Shown here: positions 1 to 8,491 of the stretch, one piece after another
Layout: every line of letters starts with the position of its first letter
Numbering within the stretch: the stretch's first letter is position 1
Origin: Paraburkholderia sp. BL9I2N2
GTDB taxonomy: Bacteria > Pseudomonadota > Gammaproteobacteria > Burkholderiales > Burkholderiaceae
Reading direction: 5' to 3'
Assembly (NCBI RefSeq): GCF_004339745.1
Contig: NZ_SMGP01000002.1
Span: forward strand, 1,860,001-1,924,000
Length of the DNA stretch: 64,000 nucleotides
The notes under the pieces: model-generated
Told to the model about the DNA's origin: nothing
The model's database searches: none
What the model saw: only the letters and a program-made list of their open reading frames with translations
Made by a program: the position numbers and the translations under genes

Positions 1-190
1 ACAAAGGCATTCTTCATGCCCGAGCCAACAGCGACCCGGCGAGCGCTTGCGGCACCGCATATCACGCGATGTTGCAGTGCGGCGAGTGCGACATGAGCTG
101 CGGGCGATCCGTCGATGACGCACACTCCGAAATCGCCGCGCATAAGCGACACGATAGCGCGACATGGGCCACGCGGACAAACGCAAAAAG
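1..190. other. Left edge, no supported gene
   Basis: No gene can be supported here. An ATG on the minus strand at 17-15 opens the peptide MKNAF and would run off the left edge, but 17 bases are too few to call a gene. The rest is the space behind the stop codon of the MocR-type regulator at 191. Confidence 0.4.
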
Positions 191-1714
191 TTACACGCGC
201 ATCTTCGTGGCCGATTGCCTGGCCGGCTGACGCTTCGGCTTGCCGTCCAACTCGGCCACCAGCCCGGCCAGCACACGGATTGCCGGCGCCAGCCGCTCAG
301 CCGGCGTACTGCCGTAGCCGATCACGAGCCCATTCGTCTCCGCGCACGGCTGTAACGCGAAACCGGATAGCGCGCGCGGATTGAGCCCGTGAGCGAGCGC
401 GCGTTCGGCGAGGGTCTGATCGTCGATGCGCGGCGGCAAGCGCAGCGTCAGATGCATGCCGCAATTGCCGCCGAGAATCTGCGACGGTGCGAAATGCGCG
501 CTCAGCGCATCGCGCAATGCCTGCTGGCGCTCGCGATACAGACGCCGCATGCGCCCGAGATGCCGCCCGAACTCGCCGCTCTCGATGAACTGCGCCAGCG
601 CCAGTTGCTCCAGCCGATGCCCGCCGCGCAGCATCTCCTGCACAGCGACAGCGGTGTGCGCGGCGATCGGACGCGGCAGCACCACAAAGCCGATGCGCAG
701 CGCCGGAAACATCGTTTTGCTGAACGAGCCGACGTACAACACCGGCGCGTCCTCGACCAGCCCTTGCATGCTGGCGATCGGCTCGCCGGTGTGGCGGAAC
801 TCGCCGTCGTAATCGTCCTCGATCAGCCACGCGCCGCTGCGCCGCGCCTGAGCGATCAGCTCCAGACGGCGCGCCACCGACAGCACCGAGCCCGTCGGAT
901 ACTGATGCGCGGGCGACGTGTAGACCAGCGTGGGTGGCTGCGTGCGCCACGCGTCGGATGGCACCGCCATGCCTTCGGTGTCGACGGGGATCGGCAGCGT
1001 GGTCAGGTCGCCCAGATTGAACGCGGCTTTCGCGCCGCGATAGCCGGGGTCCTCGACCCATGCGACGTCGCCGGGATTGGTGAAGAGGCGCACGCACAGG
1101 TTCAGCGCCTCCTGCGCGCCCTCGGTGATCACCACTTGCGAGCCTTCGCAGCGCACGCCGCGCGCCATTCGCAAGTGCGCGGCGATGGCGTCGCGCAACG
1201 CCGGCTCGCCGGCCGGCGTGCCGTAGCCGAGCGCGAGGGGCAGCGCACGCTCCATCGAGCGTTCAAGTGCGCGCCGCCACGCGGTCACCGGGAAACGGTC
1301 CAAGGCGGGGGTGCCGGGCGTCAGAGGCAAAGTGTTGTCGGCGTGGGTGCGCGTGGCCGCGAACTGCCCGACGCGCGCCGCGTAGGCCACCTCCGGCGCG
1401 GCAGGGTGCGAGCGCGGCTCGCCGCGGGCGGATGGGCTGGAGAGTGGGCTCACGCGCGTGCCCTTCTTGTCGGCGACCACATAACCGACCGCGGCCAGAT
1501 GCTCGTACGCGATCACCACCGTGTTGCGCGACACGCCCATTTCCGCAGCCAGCAGGCGCGACGACGGCAGCAGCGATCCCGCCGGCAAACGCCCAGCGAG
1601 AATCGCCTGCTGCAAGCGCTCGATTAGTTGTTTTTGCAGCGGCTCGGGCTTTGCGCCGCTGCCGGCGGCCGTCGATGCAGCCGGGCTGGCAAGCGGGCCA
1701 ATGATCTCGATCAT
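191..1714 (-). CDS. MocR-family (GntR/aminotransferase) transcriptional regulator
   Basis: A 507-residue cytoplasmic regulator. It joins a winged-helix GntR DNA-binding domain (about residues 24-80, with SSRLLAAEMGVSRNTVV) to a fold-type I aminotransferase-like domain (about 130-490). The PLP-binding lysine is visible in GSFSKTMFPALRIGF, at about K333. In this family the aminotransferase part usually senses PLP or an amine or amino acid rather than catalysing. The frame is open up to 1789, but I start at the ATG at 1714 because the extra 25 residues cover the probable operator. The gene is divergent from an acetyltransferase at 1823, its likely target. The family is clear; the ligand is unknown. 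Confidence 0.9.
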   Translation of the reverse strand: MIEIIGPLASPAASTAAGSGAKPEPLQKQLIERLQQAILAGRLPAGSLLPSSRLLAAEMGVSRNTVVIAYEHLAAVGYVVADKKGTRVSPLSSPSARGEPRSHPAAPEVAYAARVGQFAATRTHADNTLPLTPGTPALDRFPVTAWRRALERSMERALPLALGYGTPAGEPALRDAIAAHLRMARGVRCEGSQVVITEGAQEALNLCVRLFTNPGDVAWVEDPGYRGAKAAFNLGDLTTLPIPVDTEGMAVPSDAWRTQPPTLVYTSPAHQYPTGSVLSVARRLELIAQARRSGAWLIEDDYDGEFRHTGEPIASMQGLVEDAPVLYVGSFSKTMFPALRIGFVVLPRPIAAHTAVAVQEMLRGGHRLEQLALAQFIESGEFGRHLGRMRRLYRERQQALRDALSAHFAPSQILGGNCGMHLTLRLPPRIDDQTLAERALAHGLNPRALSGFALQPCAETNGLVIGYGSTPAERLAPAIRVLAGLVAELDGKPKRQPARQSATKMRV

Positions 1715-1720
1715 CGCGGC

Positions 1721-1757
1721 TGGACCTATCAAATGACGTTGTCGTGGATCTTTTGAA
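1721..1757. promoter_or_regulatory. Candidate MocR operator: two direct repeats
   Basis: TGGACCTATCAAA (1721-1733) and TGGATCTTTTGAA (1745-1757) are direct repeats of pattern TGGAYCTWTYRAA. Their starts are 24 bp apart, a little over two helical turns. They lie between the divergent regulator and acetyltransferase. Spaced direct repeats are the known operator style for several MocR proteins. The assignment is inferred. Confidence 0.5.
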
Positions 1758-1822
1758 CATACCACGTTTGCCGTATCGTTCTCCATCATCGACGATCATT
1801 CGTAACCGCCAGGAGAACAGAC

Positions 1823-2563
1823 ATGGAACCCAGACGTAACGCGTTCGACCAACCGATCGGCACCCCCGTGCCGGGCTGGAACGGCGCGCAAGCGCCTGGC
1901 CGCGAGCCGCTGGTGGGCCGCTATTGCCGGATCGAACCCGTGCACGTGGAGCGTCATGCCGAGGATCTATACGACGCGTACAGCTCGGCCGCCGATGGCC
2001 GCGACTGGACCTACCTGGCAGTCGGTCCGTTCGGAAGTCTCGCCGCCTATCGCGAGCATCTGACGCGCGCCGCCGCGTCTGCCGATCCGCTGCACTACGC
2101 GGTGATCGATCTGACGACCGGCAAGGCGGTCGGCACGCTGGCGCTGATGCGGATCGACCGCGCAAACGGTGTGATCGAAGTCGGCCACGTCACGTATTCG
2201 CCGCGTCTGAAGCGCACGCGCATCGCCACTGAAGCGATGTTTCTGCTGATGACGCAGGTGTTCGACAAGCTCGGCTATCGGCGCTTCGAATGGAAGTGCG
2301 ATTCGTTGAACGGACCGTCGCGCACGGCGGCGTTGCGCTACGGCTTCACGTTCGAGGGAATCTTCCGTCAGGCGATCGTGTATCGCGAACGCAATCGCGA
2401 CACCGCGTGGTTTTCGATCATCGATAGCGAATGGCCTGCGCTGCGTCCGAGCTATGCGCGTTGGCTCGATGCCGGCAACTTCGATGCGCAAGGGCAACAG
2501 GTCGAACGGCTGGTGGATCTGATCGCACAGCAGCGGAAAGTAGCGAGCGGCGACGCGCGGTGA
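1823..2563 (+). CDS. GNAT acetyltransferase, RimJ/RimL type
   Basis: A 246-residue protein of the RimJ/RimL branch of the GNAT fold, which moves an acetyl group from acetyl-CoA to an amine. The acetyltransferase core covers about residues 35-190 and includes GTLALMRIDRANGVIEVGH and the late strand-helix element LNGPSRTAALRYGFTFEG. The terminal 50 residues are extra helix. An AGGAGAACAG ribosome-binding site precedes the ATG. The gene is divergent from a MocR regulator, a common pairing in Proteobacteria in which the regulator controls the enzyme. The substrate cannot be read from the sequence; amine or antibiotic acetylation is possible. Confidence 0.88.
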   Translation: MEPRRNAFDQPIGTPVPGWNGAQAPGREPLVGRYCRIEPVHVERHAEDLYDAYSSAADGRDWTYLAVGPFGSLAAYREHLTRAAASADPLHYAVIDLTTGKAVGTLALMRIDRANGVIEVGHVTYSPRLKRTRIATEAMFLLMTQVFDKLGYRRFEWKCDSLNGPSRTAALRYGFTFEGIFRQAIVYRERNRDTAWFSIIDSEWPALRPSYARWLDAGNFDAQGQQVERLVDLIAQQRKVASGDAR

Positions 2564-2638
2564 GGTGATTGTCGAGCCGCACGGCGCGCACGGCGCGCTC
2601 GATGTAACGGGCAACAACGGCGCTCGCCGCGCGTTGGC

Positions 2639-3172
2639 TCAAACCGCGTGCGCCTGCCGACGCAGCACGATGGTCGGCTTGCCTTTATACGTGGTGCGAA
2701 GTTGCTCACGATAACCGCACTTATGAGCGACGCGCAGCGACGGCAGATTCTCCGGCGCGACGATGCAGGCCGTTTCCCCATCCGGCCACTGCTGGTCGGC
2801 CCACTCCAGCGCGGCACGCACGGCCTCGGTTGCGTAGCCACGGCCATGCATGGCCGGATCCAGCGCCCAGCCGACTTCGGGCGCCAACAAGGACGGCTCG
2901 ATCTCGCGATGGTAGTCGGCAAAGCCGACTTCACCGAGAAACCGGCCGCTCTCCTTTTCCCGCACGACCCAATAGCCATAGCCCAGCATCGCCCAATGAC
3001 CGGCGTAACGCAGCAGACGCGCCCAGACTTCTTCGCGCGTGAAGGGCTTGCCGCCGATATAGCGGATCACCTCGGGATCGGACCACATCGCGTAACTCTC
3101 GAGGAAATCGTCGCGGGTGTGGGGACGCAGGGTGAGGCGGGAGGTGGTGAGGAGCGGGGGAGCAATCGACAT
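2639..3172 (-). CDS. GNAT acetyltransferase, RimJ/RimL type
   Basis: A 177-residue cytoplasmic acetyltransferase of the RimJ/RimL branch. The opening TTSRLTLRPHTRDDF is typical of the family, followed by FLGEVGFADY and an acetyl-CoA loop region around GRGYATEAVRAALEWA. The ending ENLPSLRVAHKCGYRE is the usual bulge before the last strand. The frame stays open to 3259, but the ATG at 3172 gives the standard family length and N-terminus. It is convergent with the acetyltransferase at 1823 and divergent from the membrane protein at 3364. The two nearby acetyltransferases differ enough that a recent local duplication is unlikely. The substrate is unknown. Confidence 0.87.
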   Translation of the reverse strand: MSIAPPLLTTSRLTLRPHTRDDFLESYAMWSDPEVIRYIGGKPFTREEVWARLLRYAGHWAMLGYGYWVVREKESGRFLGEVGFADYHREIEPSLLAPEVGWALDPAMHGRGYATEAVRAALEWADQQWPDGETACIVAPENLPSLRVAHKCGYREQLRTTYKGKPTIVLRRQAHAV

Positions 3173-3363
3173 TGCGTAAGAGCAGATAGTGGATGAGATG
3201 GCTCGGCAATCAGTGCGCTCGATCATCGCAGATTTTCTGCGCGCCATGTGCGTTGCCAAAATCCTGGCCGCCCGCGCCGCAAGCTATGGCATGCGAAGAG
3301 ACTTCGCCCTACACTCGCCGGATACGTCCGCGCATCGTTGCCACGCTCACCACCGCTCCGTCG

Positions 3364-4032
3364 ATGAAACTTCGCCTGCGCTACCTCACCGCGCTGATTG
3401 TGAACGTCGCCTTGCCCTGGCTCGCCTACCAGCTCGCGTTCCCGCACTGGGGCCAGCTCGGCGCGCTGGCCGCGTCGGCGCTGCCGCTGATTGCGTGGAT
3501 GAGCTGGGACCTGCTGCGCTATCGCCATTTCGACGCGCTCAGCGCGCTCGTGCTGGTCGGCATCGTGCTCTCGCTGCTGGCACTCAGCGTCGGCTTCGGC
3601 GGCAACACGCGACTGCGCGAGATCGAAGATCCGATGGTCTCCGGCATGATCGGCGTATCGTTCCTGGTGTCGCTCGCGCTGCCAAAACCGCTAGTGTTTT
3701 ATCTCGCGCGCTCGACCATGTCGCGCGAGGATCATCGCAGCGTCGAGAGCTTCGAAAAGCATTGGCGCGAGCGTCCCTCGCTCGTCGCGTATATCCGCCT
3801 GATGACGCTCGTGTGGGGCATCGGCATGACGGGCGAGAACATCTTGCGCAGTCTGATCGTCTGGCAATGGCCCGACGATCCGCGCTCGGCCATCGCGTCC
3901 ACCGTGCTGAGGTACGGCGTCTATGCCGGCCTGACGGCCTGGACCTTCTGGTGCCGCCGGCTCATCAAGCGAGATGCGCTGCGCTATCCGGACGACTCCG
4001 TGGAGCAGACAAACCACCTCGCCAGTTCATAG
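3364..4032 (+). CDS. VC0807-family integral membrane protein
   Basis: A 222-residue inner-membrane protein. It has hydrophobic stretches at about residues 5-25, 30-48, 55-75, 95-115, 145-165 and 180-200, with basic residues at the start (MKLRLRYLT). The pattern matches the VC0807 family, which resembles intracellular-septation-A-like proteins and has no settled function. I start at the ATG at 3364; the in-frame sequence back to 3193 is Cys/Pro/Arg-rich and looks non-coding. The gene stands alone, convergent with the LysR gene that ends at 4042. The family assignment is from memory of the motif layout. Confidence 0.75.
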   Translation: MKLRLRYLTALIVNVALPWLAYQLAFPHWGQLGALAASALPLIAWMSWDLLRYRHFDALSALVLVGIVLSLLALSVGFGGNTRLREIEDPMVSGMIGVSFLVSLALPKPLVFYLARSTMSREDHRSVESFEKHWRERPSLVAYIRLMTLVWGIGMTGENILRSLIVWQWPDDPRSAIASTVLRYGVYAGLTAWTFWCRRLIKRDALRYPDDSVEQTNHLASS

Positions 4033-4041
4033 GCGCTGCCC

Positions 4042-4908
4042 TCACGCCAACTCGAGAAAGCGCGCCAGACACGGATTGCGATTCGCCGGCGACCACGCCA
4101 GCACCTGTTCGATCAGCGGTGCATCGACCAGCGGCCGGAACACCACGCCCGCGAGTTGCGCTTTGCGCATGGAAGCCGGCACCAGCGCCACGCCCACCCC
4201 TTCGTCGACGAGACTCAACACCGTCTGCTGCAACTGCACTTCGAACCGTATGTCGGGTTCGAAGCCGCCGGAGCGGCAATGCTCGAGGATCGTCGCGCGC
4301 AAAGTGGGCGCCACGTCCTCGGATGCAAGCACAAACGGTTCGCCGGCCAGTTGCGCGATCTTCAGACGCCGCGCGCGGGCCCGCGGATGGCTGCGCGACA
4401 GCGCAACGCACAAGGGCTCGCTGAGAATCGTGCGCGTGGCGAGCCCCTTGTCCGGCACGGTCGGGAACATGATGGCCGCGTCGATCTGGCCGACCAGCAC
4501 CTGCGCGGCGAGATCGTTGGAGACGACTTCACGCAGGTTCAACGCGACTTCGGGATAGGCCGCGCCGAACGCCCGCGCATAGCCGGGCACGACGTTGTAC
4601 GCCGCGCACATCGTGAAGCCGATGGCGAGCTTGCCGGCGTCGCCATGCGCGGCGGCTTGCGCGTTGCTGACCGCTTGCTCCACGGAGGCGAGAATCGCTT
4701 TCGCATCGGCATAGAAGCGCTCGCCCGCGGCGGTCAAGGTCACGCTGCGCGGGCTACGCTCGACCAGCGTCACGCCGACGCTCGCCTCCAGCGCCGCCAG
4801 TTGCCGGCTCAACGGCGGCTGCGACAGATTCAGACGCGCCGCCGCCCGGCCGAAATGGCGCGTCTCGGCAAGCGTCACGAAGTAGCGCAGCGGCTTGATA
4901 TCGATCAC
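4042..4908 (-). CDS. LysR-family regulator, CatM/BenM-like
   Basis: A 288-residue LysR-type regulator. The N-terminal helix-turn-helix reads HFGRAAARLNLSQPPLSRQLAALE (about residues 18-41). The opening LRYFVTLAE and the SQPPLSRQ pattern are typical of the CatM/BenM/CatR branch. The effector domain covers about residues 90-285. The start is a GTG at 4908. It is divergent from the AEC transporter at 5046 across 137 bp that contain a T-N11-A dyad, so that transporter is the probable target. Members of this branch often sense aromatic acids or muconate, but nothing here shows a catabolic pathway. Confidence 0.9.
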   Translation of the reverse strand: MIDIKPLRYFVTLAETRHFGRAAARLNLSQPPLSRQLAALEASVGVTLVERSPRSVTLTAAGERFYADAKAILASVEQAVSNAQAAAHGDAGKLAIGFTMCAAYNVVPGYARAFGAAYPEVALNLREVVSNDLAAQVLVGQIDAAIMFPTVPDKGLATRTILSEPLCVALSRSHPRARARRLKIAQLAGEPFVLASEDVAPTLRATILEHCRSGGFEPDIRFEVQLQQTVLSLVDEGVGVALVPASMRKAQLAGVVFRPLVDAPLIEQVLAWSPANRNPCLARFLELA

Positions 4909-4941
4909 GACGGCCTCATGGGAAATGACTCATGGGAAATA

Positions 4942-4962
4942 ACAATGCAAAAAAGGTATTGT
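4942..4962. promoter_or_regulatory. LysR-type box between regulator and AEC transporter
   Basis: ACAAT (4942-4946) and ATTGT (4958-4962) form a perfect inverted repeat with an 11-base spacer, the T-N11-A arrangement of LysR binding sites. It lies 34 bp from the regulator's GTG start and 84 bp before the transporter. Confidence 0.6.
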
Positions 4963-5045
4963 CGAGCACAAAAAACAGTATTGGATTGTATCGCCGCTAG
5001 CCACTACGCTGGCGGATCGCCATTTCTCCCCACATTTTTGCGCCA

Positions 5046-5990
5046 ATGTTAGCCACCCTCGAAATCCTGCTCCCCGTCTTCGGTCTGATTTTCGCGGGTT
5101 TCGCCTGCCGCCGGCGCAATGTGCTCGGGCCGAACTCGGCATCGGAACTGAACCGTTTCGTGGTCTGGCTGGCGCTGCCGGCGTTGCTGTTCGACATCAT
5201 GGCCCACGCCACCTGGCAGCAGCTCTATCAGCCGGCGTTCGTCGCCACATTTTCGATTGCGTGTGTCAGCGTGTTCGTCCTGATTCTGGCCATGCGGTTG
5301 ATGAGCGGCCGGCATCTCGCCGATGCGAGCGTCGATGCGATTGCGGCCTCGTATCCGAACACCGGCTATATCGGTTTCCCGCTGGGCATGATCGCGTTCG
5401 GCTCGGCCAGTCTGACGCCGACCACGATCGCCACGATCCTCGTTGCCTGCGTGCTGTTCGCGGTTGCGATCGTACTGATCGAAGTGGGTCTGCAGACCGA
5501 GCGCACGCCGCATAAGCTGGGTTTGAAAGTGCTGCGCTCGCTGGCGCGCAATCCGCTGATCGTGTCGCCGATCGTGGGCGTGCTGTTCGCCAGCCTCCAT
5601 GTCGCGTTGCCGCCCAGCGCGGAAACCTTTCTGAAACTACTGGGCGGCGCGGCGAGTCCGTGCGCGCTGGTGAGCCTCGGATTGTTCCTCGCGGAGAAGC
5701 GCCCATCCGAGGCCGGGGCGCGAGGCATTTCCTGGCTGCTGACCGGCGTCAAGCTGCTCGTACAGCCCGCGCTGACATGGTGGCTTGCGGCGCGCGTGTT
5801 TGGGCTCTCGTCCACGCTGGTCGAAATGGCGGTCATCCTCGCCGCGTTGCCCACCGGCACCGGCCCCTTCATGCTCGCCGAGTTTTACGAACGTGAAGCC
5901 CACATCACCTCGCGGACGATCCTGCTGTCGACCGTGGGCTCGATCGTGACCCTCTCGTTGCTGCTGCTGTTGATGGGCCATCGCACGTAA
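5046..5990 (+). CDS. AEC (auxin efflux carrier) family transporter
   Basis: A 314-residue inner-membrane protein with about ten hydrophobic segments in the two-half layout of the AEC/BASS-like fold. The opening LEILLPVFGLIFAGFACRRR and the SYPNTGYIGFPLG element near residue 100 are characteristic; the conserved asparagine-glycine-glycine-proline track marks the first repeat. The C-terminal repeat carries LAALPTGTGPFMLAEFY. Bacterial members export or take up small carboxylates such as malate or malonate. The divergent LysR gene and the intervening dyad suggest substrate-induced control. The actual substrate cannot be read from the sequence. Confidence 0.88.
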   Translation: MLATLEILLPVFGLIFAGFACRRRNVLGPNSASELNRFVVWLALPALLFDIMAHATWQQLYQPAFVATFSIACVSVFVLILAMRLMSGRHLADASVDAIAASYPNTGYIGFPLGMIAFGSASLTPTTIATILVACVLFAVAIVLIEVGLQTERTPHKLGLKVLRSLARNPLIVSPIVGVLFASLHVALPPSAETFLKLLGGAASPCALVSLGLFLAEKRPSEAGARGISWLLTGVKLLVQPALTWWLAARVFGLSSTLVEMAVILAALPTGTGPFMLAEFYEREAHITSRTILLSTVGSIVTLSLLLLLMGHRT

Positions 5991-6027
5991 GCGCATCTAA
6001 GCGCCTCCAAGCGCATCTGAGCGCGCC
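5988..6027. repeat. Four 10-bp imperfect tandem repeats
   Basis: Starting at the stop codon of the AEC gene, four consecutive 10-bp units read TAAGCGCATC, TAAGCGCCTC, CAAGCGCATC and TGAGCGCGCC. The period is about one helical turn. They fill most of the gap before the AraC-type regulator. Confidence 0.55.
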
Positions 6028-6041
6028 GACCGGCGCGCAAC

Positions 6042-6965
6042 ATGCACGGGCCCGCGCCTCGCGCTATGCTTCGCAAACGGATCGACACGGTCCGCGATCT
6101 TCATCCGCCATGCGCGAAGCCTGAACCGAGCCGCCGTGCCCAAAGCCCGCCCCCCGAACTCCACGACGACGCCGACGCCCGTTCGCTCGCCCGGCACTAT
6201 CCGCGCGGGCTGCGTATCGACCCGCACTCGCACACGTGGGCGCAGGTGCTGTATGCGGTATCGGGCGTGATGTGGGTCGAGGTCGGCCGCGAAGCGCTGG
6301 TGGTGCCGCCGCAACGCGCGGTCTGGCTGCCGGCCGGCACGCTGCACTCCATCCACATGATGAGCGAGGTGGAGATGCGCAATCTCTATCTCCACGCGCG
6401 CAATGTCGGTCATCTGAGCCGGCGCAGCGACGTGTTCGAGGTGAACGGCCTGCTGCGCGAACTGATCACCTCGATCGCGGAGCATGAAAGCAGCGACTCG
6501 CGCGATCAGCCCTATCTCGACGCCGCATACCGTCTCGCCATGCTGGAACTGGGACATGCGCCGCGCTCGTCGCTGCGCATCGCGCTGCCCGATGCCTCGG
6601 ACCGGCGGCTCGAGGCGTTATGCCGCGCGGTGATCGACAATCCGTCGATCGCGATCAGCTTCGAGCAGCATGCGGCGTCGGTCGGGGCGAGCGTGCGGAC
6701 GCTGGCGCGCCTCTTCACACGCGAACTGGGCGTCGGCTTTGCCGAATGGCGCCGCCAGGTGCAACTGGCGGTCGCCGTCTCCTGGCTCGCCGAAGGACGC
6801 CCGGTGAGCAGCGTCGCGCGCGCGCTCGGTTTTCAGCCGAGCAGCTTCAGCGACATGTTCCGGCGGGAACTGGGCGCGCCGCCGACCGGCTTCGATCCGA
6901 GCGGCACGTTGAGCGAGCCGGCGTCCACGGTCGCGCCCGAACCCGCAAAGAGCCAGCAAAGTTGA
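6042..6965 (+). CDS. AraC-family regulator with N-terminal cupin
   Basis: A 307-residue regulator. An N-terminal cupin (about residues 55-130, with HSHTWAQVLYAVSGVMWV and the second motif LPAGTLHSIHM) is followed by an AraC-type double helix-turn-helix (about 205-290). The DNA-binding part shows SVRTLARLFTRELGVGFAEW and VARALGFQPSSFSDMFRRE. This layout matches NimR/YeaM-type regulators, which commonly control an adjacent transporter or oxidoreductase. No clear ribosome-binding site fixes the start; an ATG at 6066 is an alternative. The oxidoreductase at 7112 follows on the same strand and may be a target, but this is inference. Confidence 0.87.
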   Translation: MHGPAPRAMLRKRIDTVRDLHPPCAKPEPSRRAQSPPPELHDDADARSLARHYPRGLRIDPHSHTWAQVLYAVSGVMWVEVGREALVVPPQRAVWLPAGTLHSIHMMSEVEMRNLYLHARNVGHLSRRSDVFEVNGLLRELITSIAEHESSDSRDQPYLDAAYRLAMLELGHAPRSSLRIALPDASDRRLEALCRAVIDNPSIAISFEQHAASVGASVRTLARLFTRELGVGFAEWRRQVQLAVAVSWLAEGRPVSSVARALGFQPSSFSDMFRRELGAPPTGFDPSGTLSEPASTVAPEPAKSQQS

Positions 6966-7111
6966 TCCGCTTCGCAGCGCCACCGGCGTGGGTCGCCAAC
7001 TGCTTGTCCGAATTTCGAAAGTCTTTGTCTCAACACCTGAGTGCCGGTCACCTAGACTAACGTTCAATCTACTGCGCAACGCAGCCCGGAATCCAATTGG
7101 AGCGACATACG

Positions 7112-8077
7112 ATGAAAGCCATCCAGTTCAAATCCTTCGGCAGCCCCGAGGTGCTCGACCACATCGAACTGCCGACGCCGCGAGCCGACGCCGACAATGT
7201 CGTCGTGCAAGTCAAGGCGGCCTCGGTGAATCCGAGCGACGTCAAGAACGTCTCCGGGCATTTCGGACACACGGTGCTGCCGCGCACGCCGGGGCGTGAC
7301 TTTAGCGGCGTGGTGGTGGACGGCCCGCAAGCCTGGCTCGGCGCCGAAGTGTGGGGTACCGGCGGCGACATCGGCTTCACGCGCGACGGCACGCATGCCG
7401 AGTTCATCAAGGTGCCGCTCGCGGCACTGTCGCGCAAACCCAAAACGCTGAGCCATGCCGAAGCCTCCGCGATCGGCGTGAACTTCGTGGTCGCCTGGCT
7501 CGGCACGGTCGAGTACGCGCAGTTGCAAGCGGGTGAGACCATCGCCGTGATCGGCGCCGGTGGCGGCGTGGGCGGTGCGGTGGTGCAGATCGCCAAGGCG
7601 CGCGGCGCCCGTGTGATCGCCGTGGACCGTCATCCGCTCGACGCGGATACGCCGGCGGGCCGCCTGATCGACGAGTACGTGCCGTTCGATGAAAACACCA
7701 CGGACCGTTTGAGGGCGCTGACCGACGGCGCGGGTGCGGACGTGGTGTACGACACGGTCGGCGGCGTGGCGTTCGAGATGGCATTGAGCCTCGTCAAACG
7801 CCGTGGCCGCGTGCTCGAAATCAGCGGCACGGGCAAGCGCCGCGTCGAATTCGATCTGATCGACTTCTATCACAACGAGACGCAGTTGCTCGGTGTGGAT
7901 AGCGCGAAGCTAGGCGTCGCGGAATCGGCGCCGTTGATGACGGCGCTAGTCGAGGGCTTCGAAACCGGCAAGCTGACCGGACCGGCCATCGCGCAGACAT
8001 TCCCGCTCGAACGCGCTCGCGAAGCCTACGAGGCCGTGGCCGCCGGCACACGCGGCCGGGTCGTCATCACGATGTAA
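7112..8077 (+). CDS. Zinc-independent MDR oxidoreductase, quinone-oxidoreductase type
   Basis: A 321-residue medium-chain dehydrogenase/reductase. The N-terminal GroES-like domain (about residues 1-120) lacks the cysteine set of a catalytic zinc site. The Rossmann domain has the nucleotide motif VIGAGGGVGGAVVQIAKARG at about residue 150, and DGAGADVVYDTVGG is the usual family element near residue 210. Such enzymes reduce quinones or alpha,beta-unsaturated carbonyls with NADPH. I start at the ATG at 7112, preceded by TTGGAGCG, rather than at 7097. The gene follows an AraC regulator and precedes a XapX miniprotein. Confidence 0.88.
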   Translation: MKAIQFKSFGSPEVLDHIELPTPRADADNVVVQVKAASVNPSDVKNVSGHFGHTVLPRTPGRDFSGVVVDGPQAWLGAEVWGTGGDIGFTRDGTHAEFIKVPLAALSRKPKTLSHAEASAIGVNFVVAWLGTVEYAQLQAGETIAVIGAGGGVGGAVVQIAKARGARVIAVDRHPLDADTPAGRLIDEYVPFDENTTDRLRALTDGAGADVVYDTVGGVAFEMALSLVKRRGRVLEISGTGKRRVEFDLIDFYHNETQLLGVDSAKLGVAESAPLMTALVEGFETGKLTGPAIAQTFPLERAREAYEAVAAGTRGRVVITM

Positions 8078-8132
8078 TCGCCATTGCGACCGGCGGGCGT
8101 GGCAGCCCGCCTCTCATCTGGATACAACAGTC

Positions 8133-8309
8133 ATGAAAGCGTATTTGATCTCGCTGGCCGCCGGTGTCGTGGTCGGCCTCCTCTACAGCGTGATGGAAGT
8201 GAAGTCGCCCGCGCCGCCGACCATCGCGCTGGTCGGGCTGCTCGGCATGCTTGGCGGCGAACATATGATTCCGTTGGTGCGGACCTGGCTGGCGTCAGGC
8301 ATTCATTGA
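8133..8309 (+). CDS. XapX-domain small membrane protein
   Basis: A 58-residue protein with two hydrophobic helices: AYLISLAAGVVVGLLYSVM, and TIALVGLLGMLGG leading to GEHMIPLV. The conserved elements (an AGxxVGLLYxxxxVxSPAPP-like run, then GLLGMLGGE) match the XapX domain, a short family of unknown function often encoded beside small transporter or stress genes in Burkholderia and Pseudomonas. It lies 55 bp downstream of the MDR oxidoreductase on the same strand and may share its transcript. The family match is good; no function is known to me. Confidence 0.8.
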   Translation: MKAYLISLAAGVVVGLLYSVMEVKSPAPPTIALVGLLGMLGGEHMIPLVRTWLASGIH

Positions 8310-8491
8310 CTCGCATCTTGCCGCTGCACTTCGCTCGCGTTGGGTTCCGCGTAGCCGTCGAATAAACGCCGACGCGGCCGCATCTCCACGAGGCACCTTT
8401 TCCGTCACCCTGCGTCACACGCTAAGATTGAGCCCGACGGGCTCGTGCGCCGCCCGCATACGACAAGAAAAGCTTTGCCTCGGAGAATCAG

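Noticed and set aside
1..17. A minus-strand start MKNAF at the left edge
   Set aside because: Only 17 bases are visible. There is no ribosome-binding site strong enough to call it a gene.
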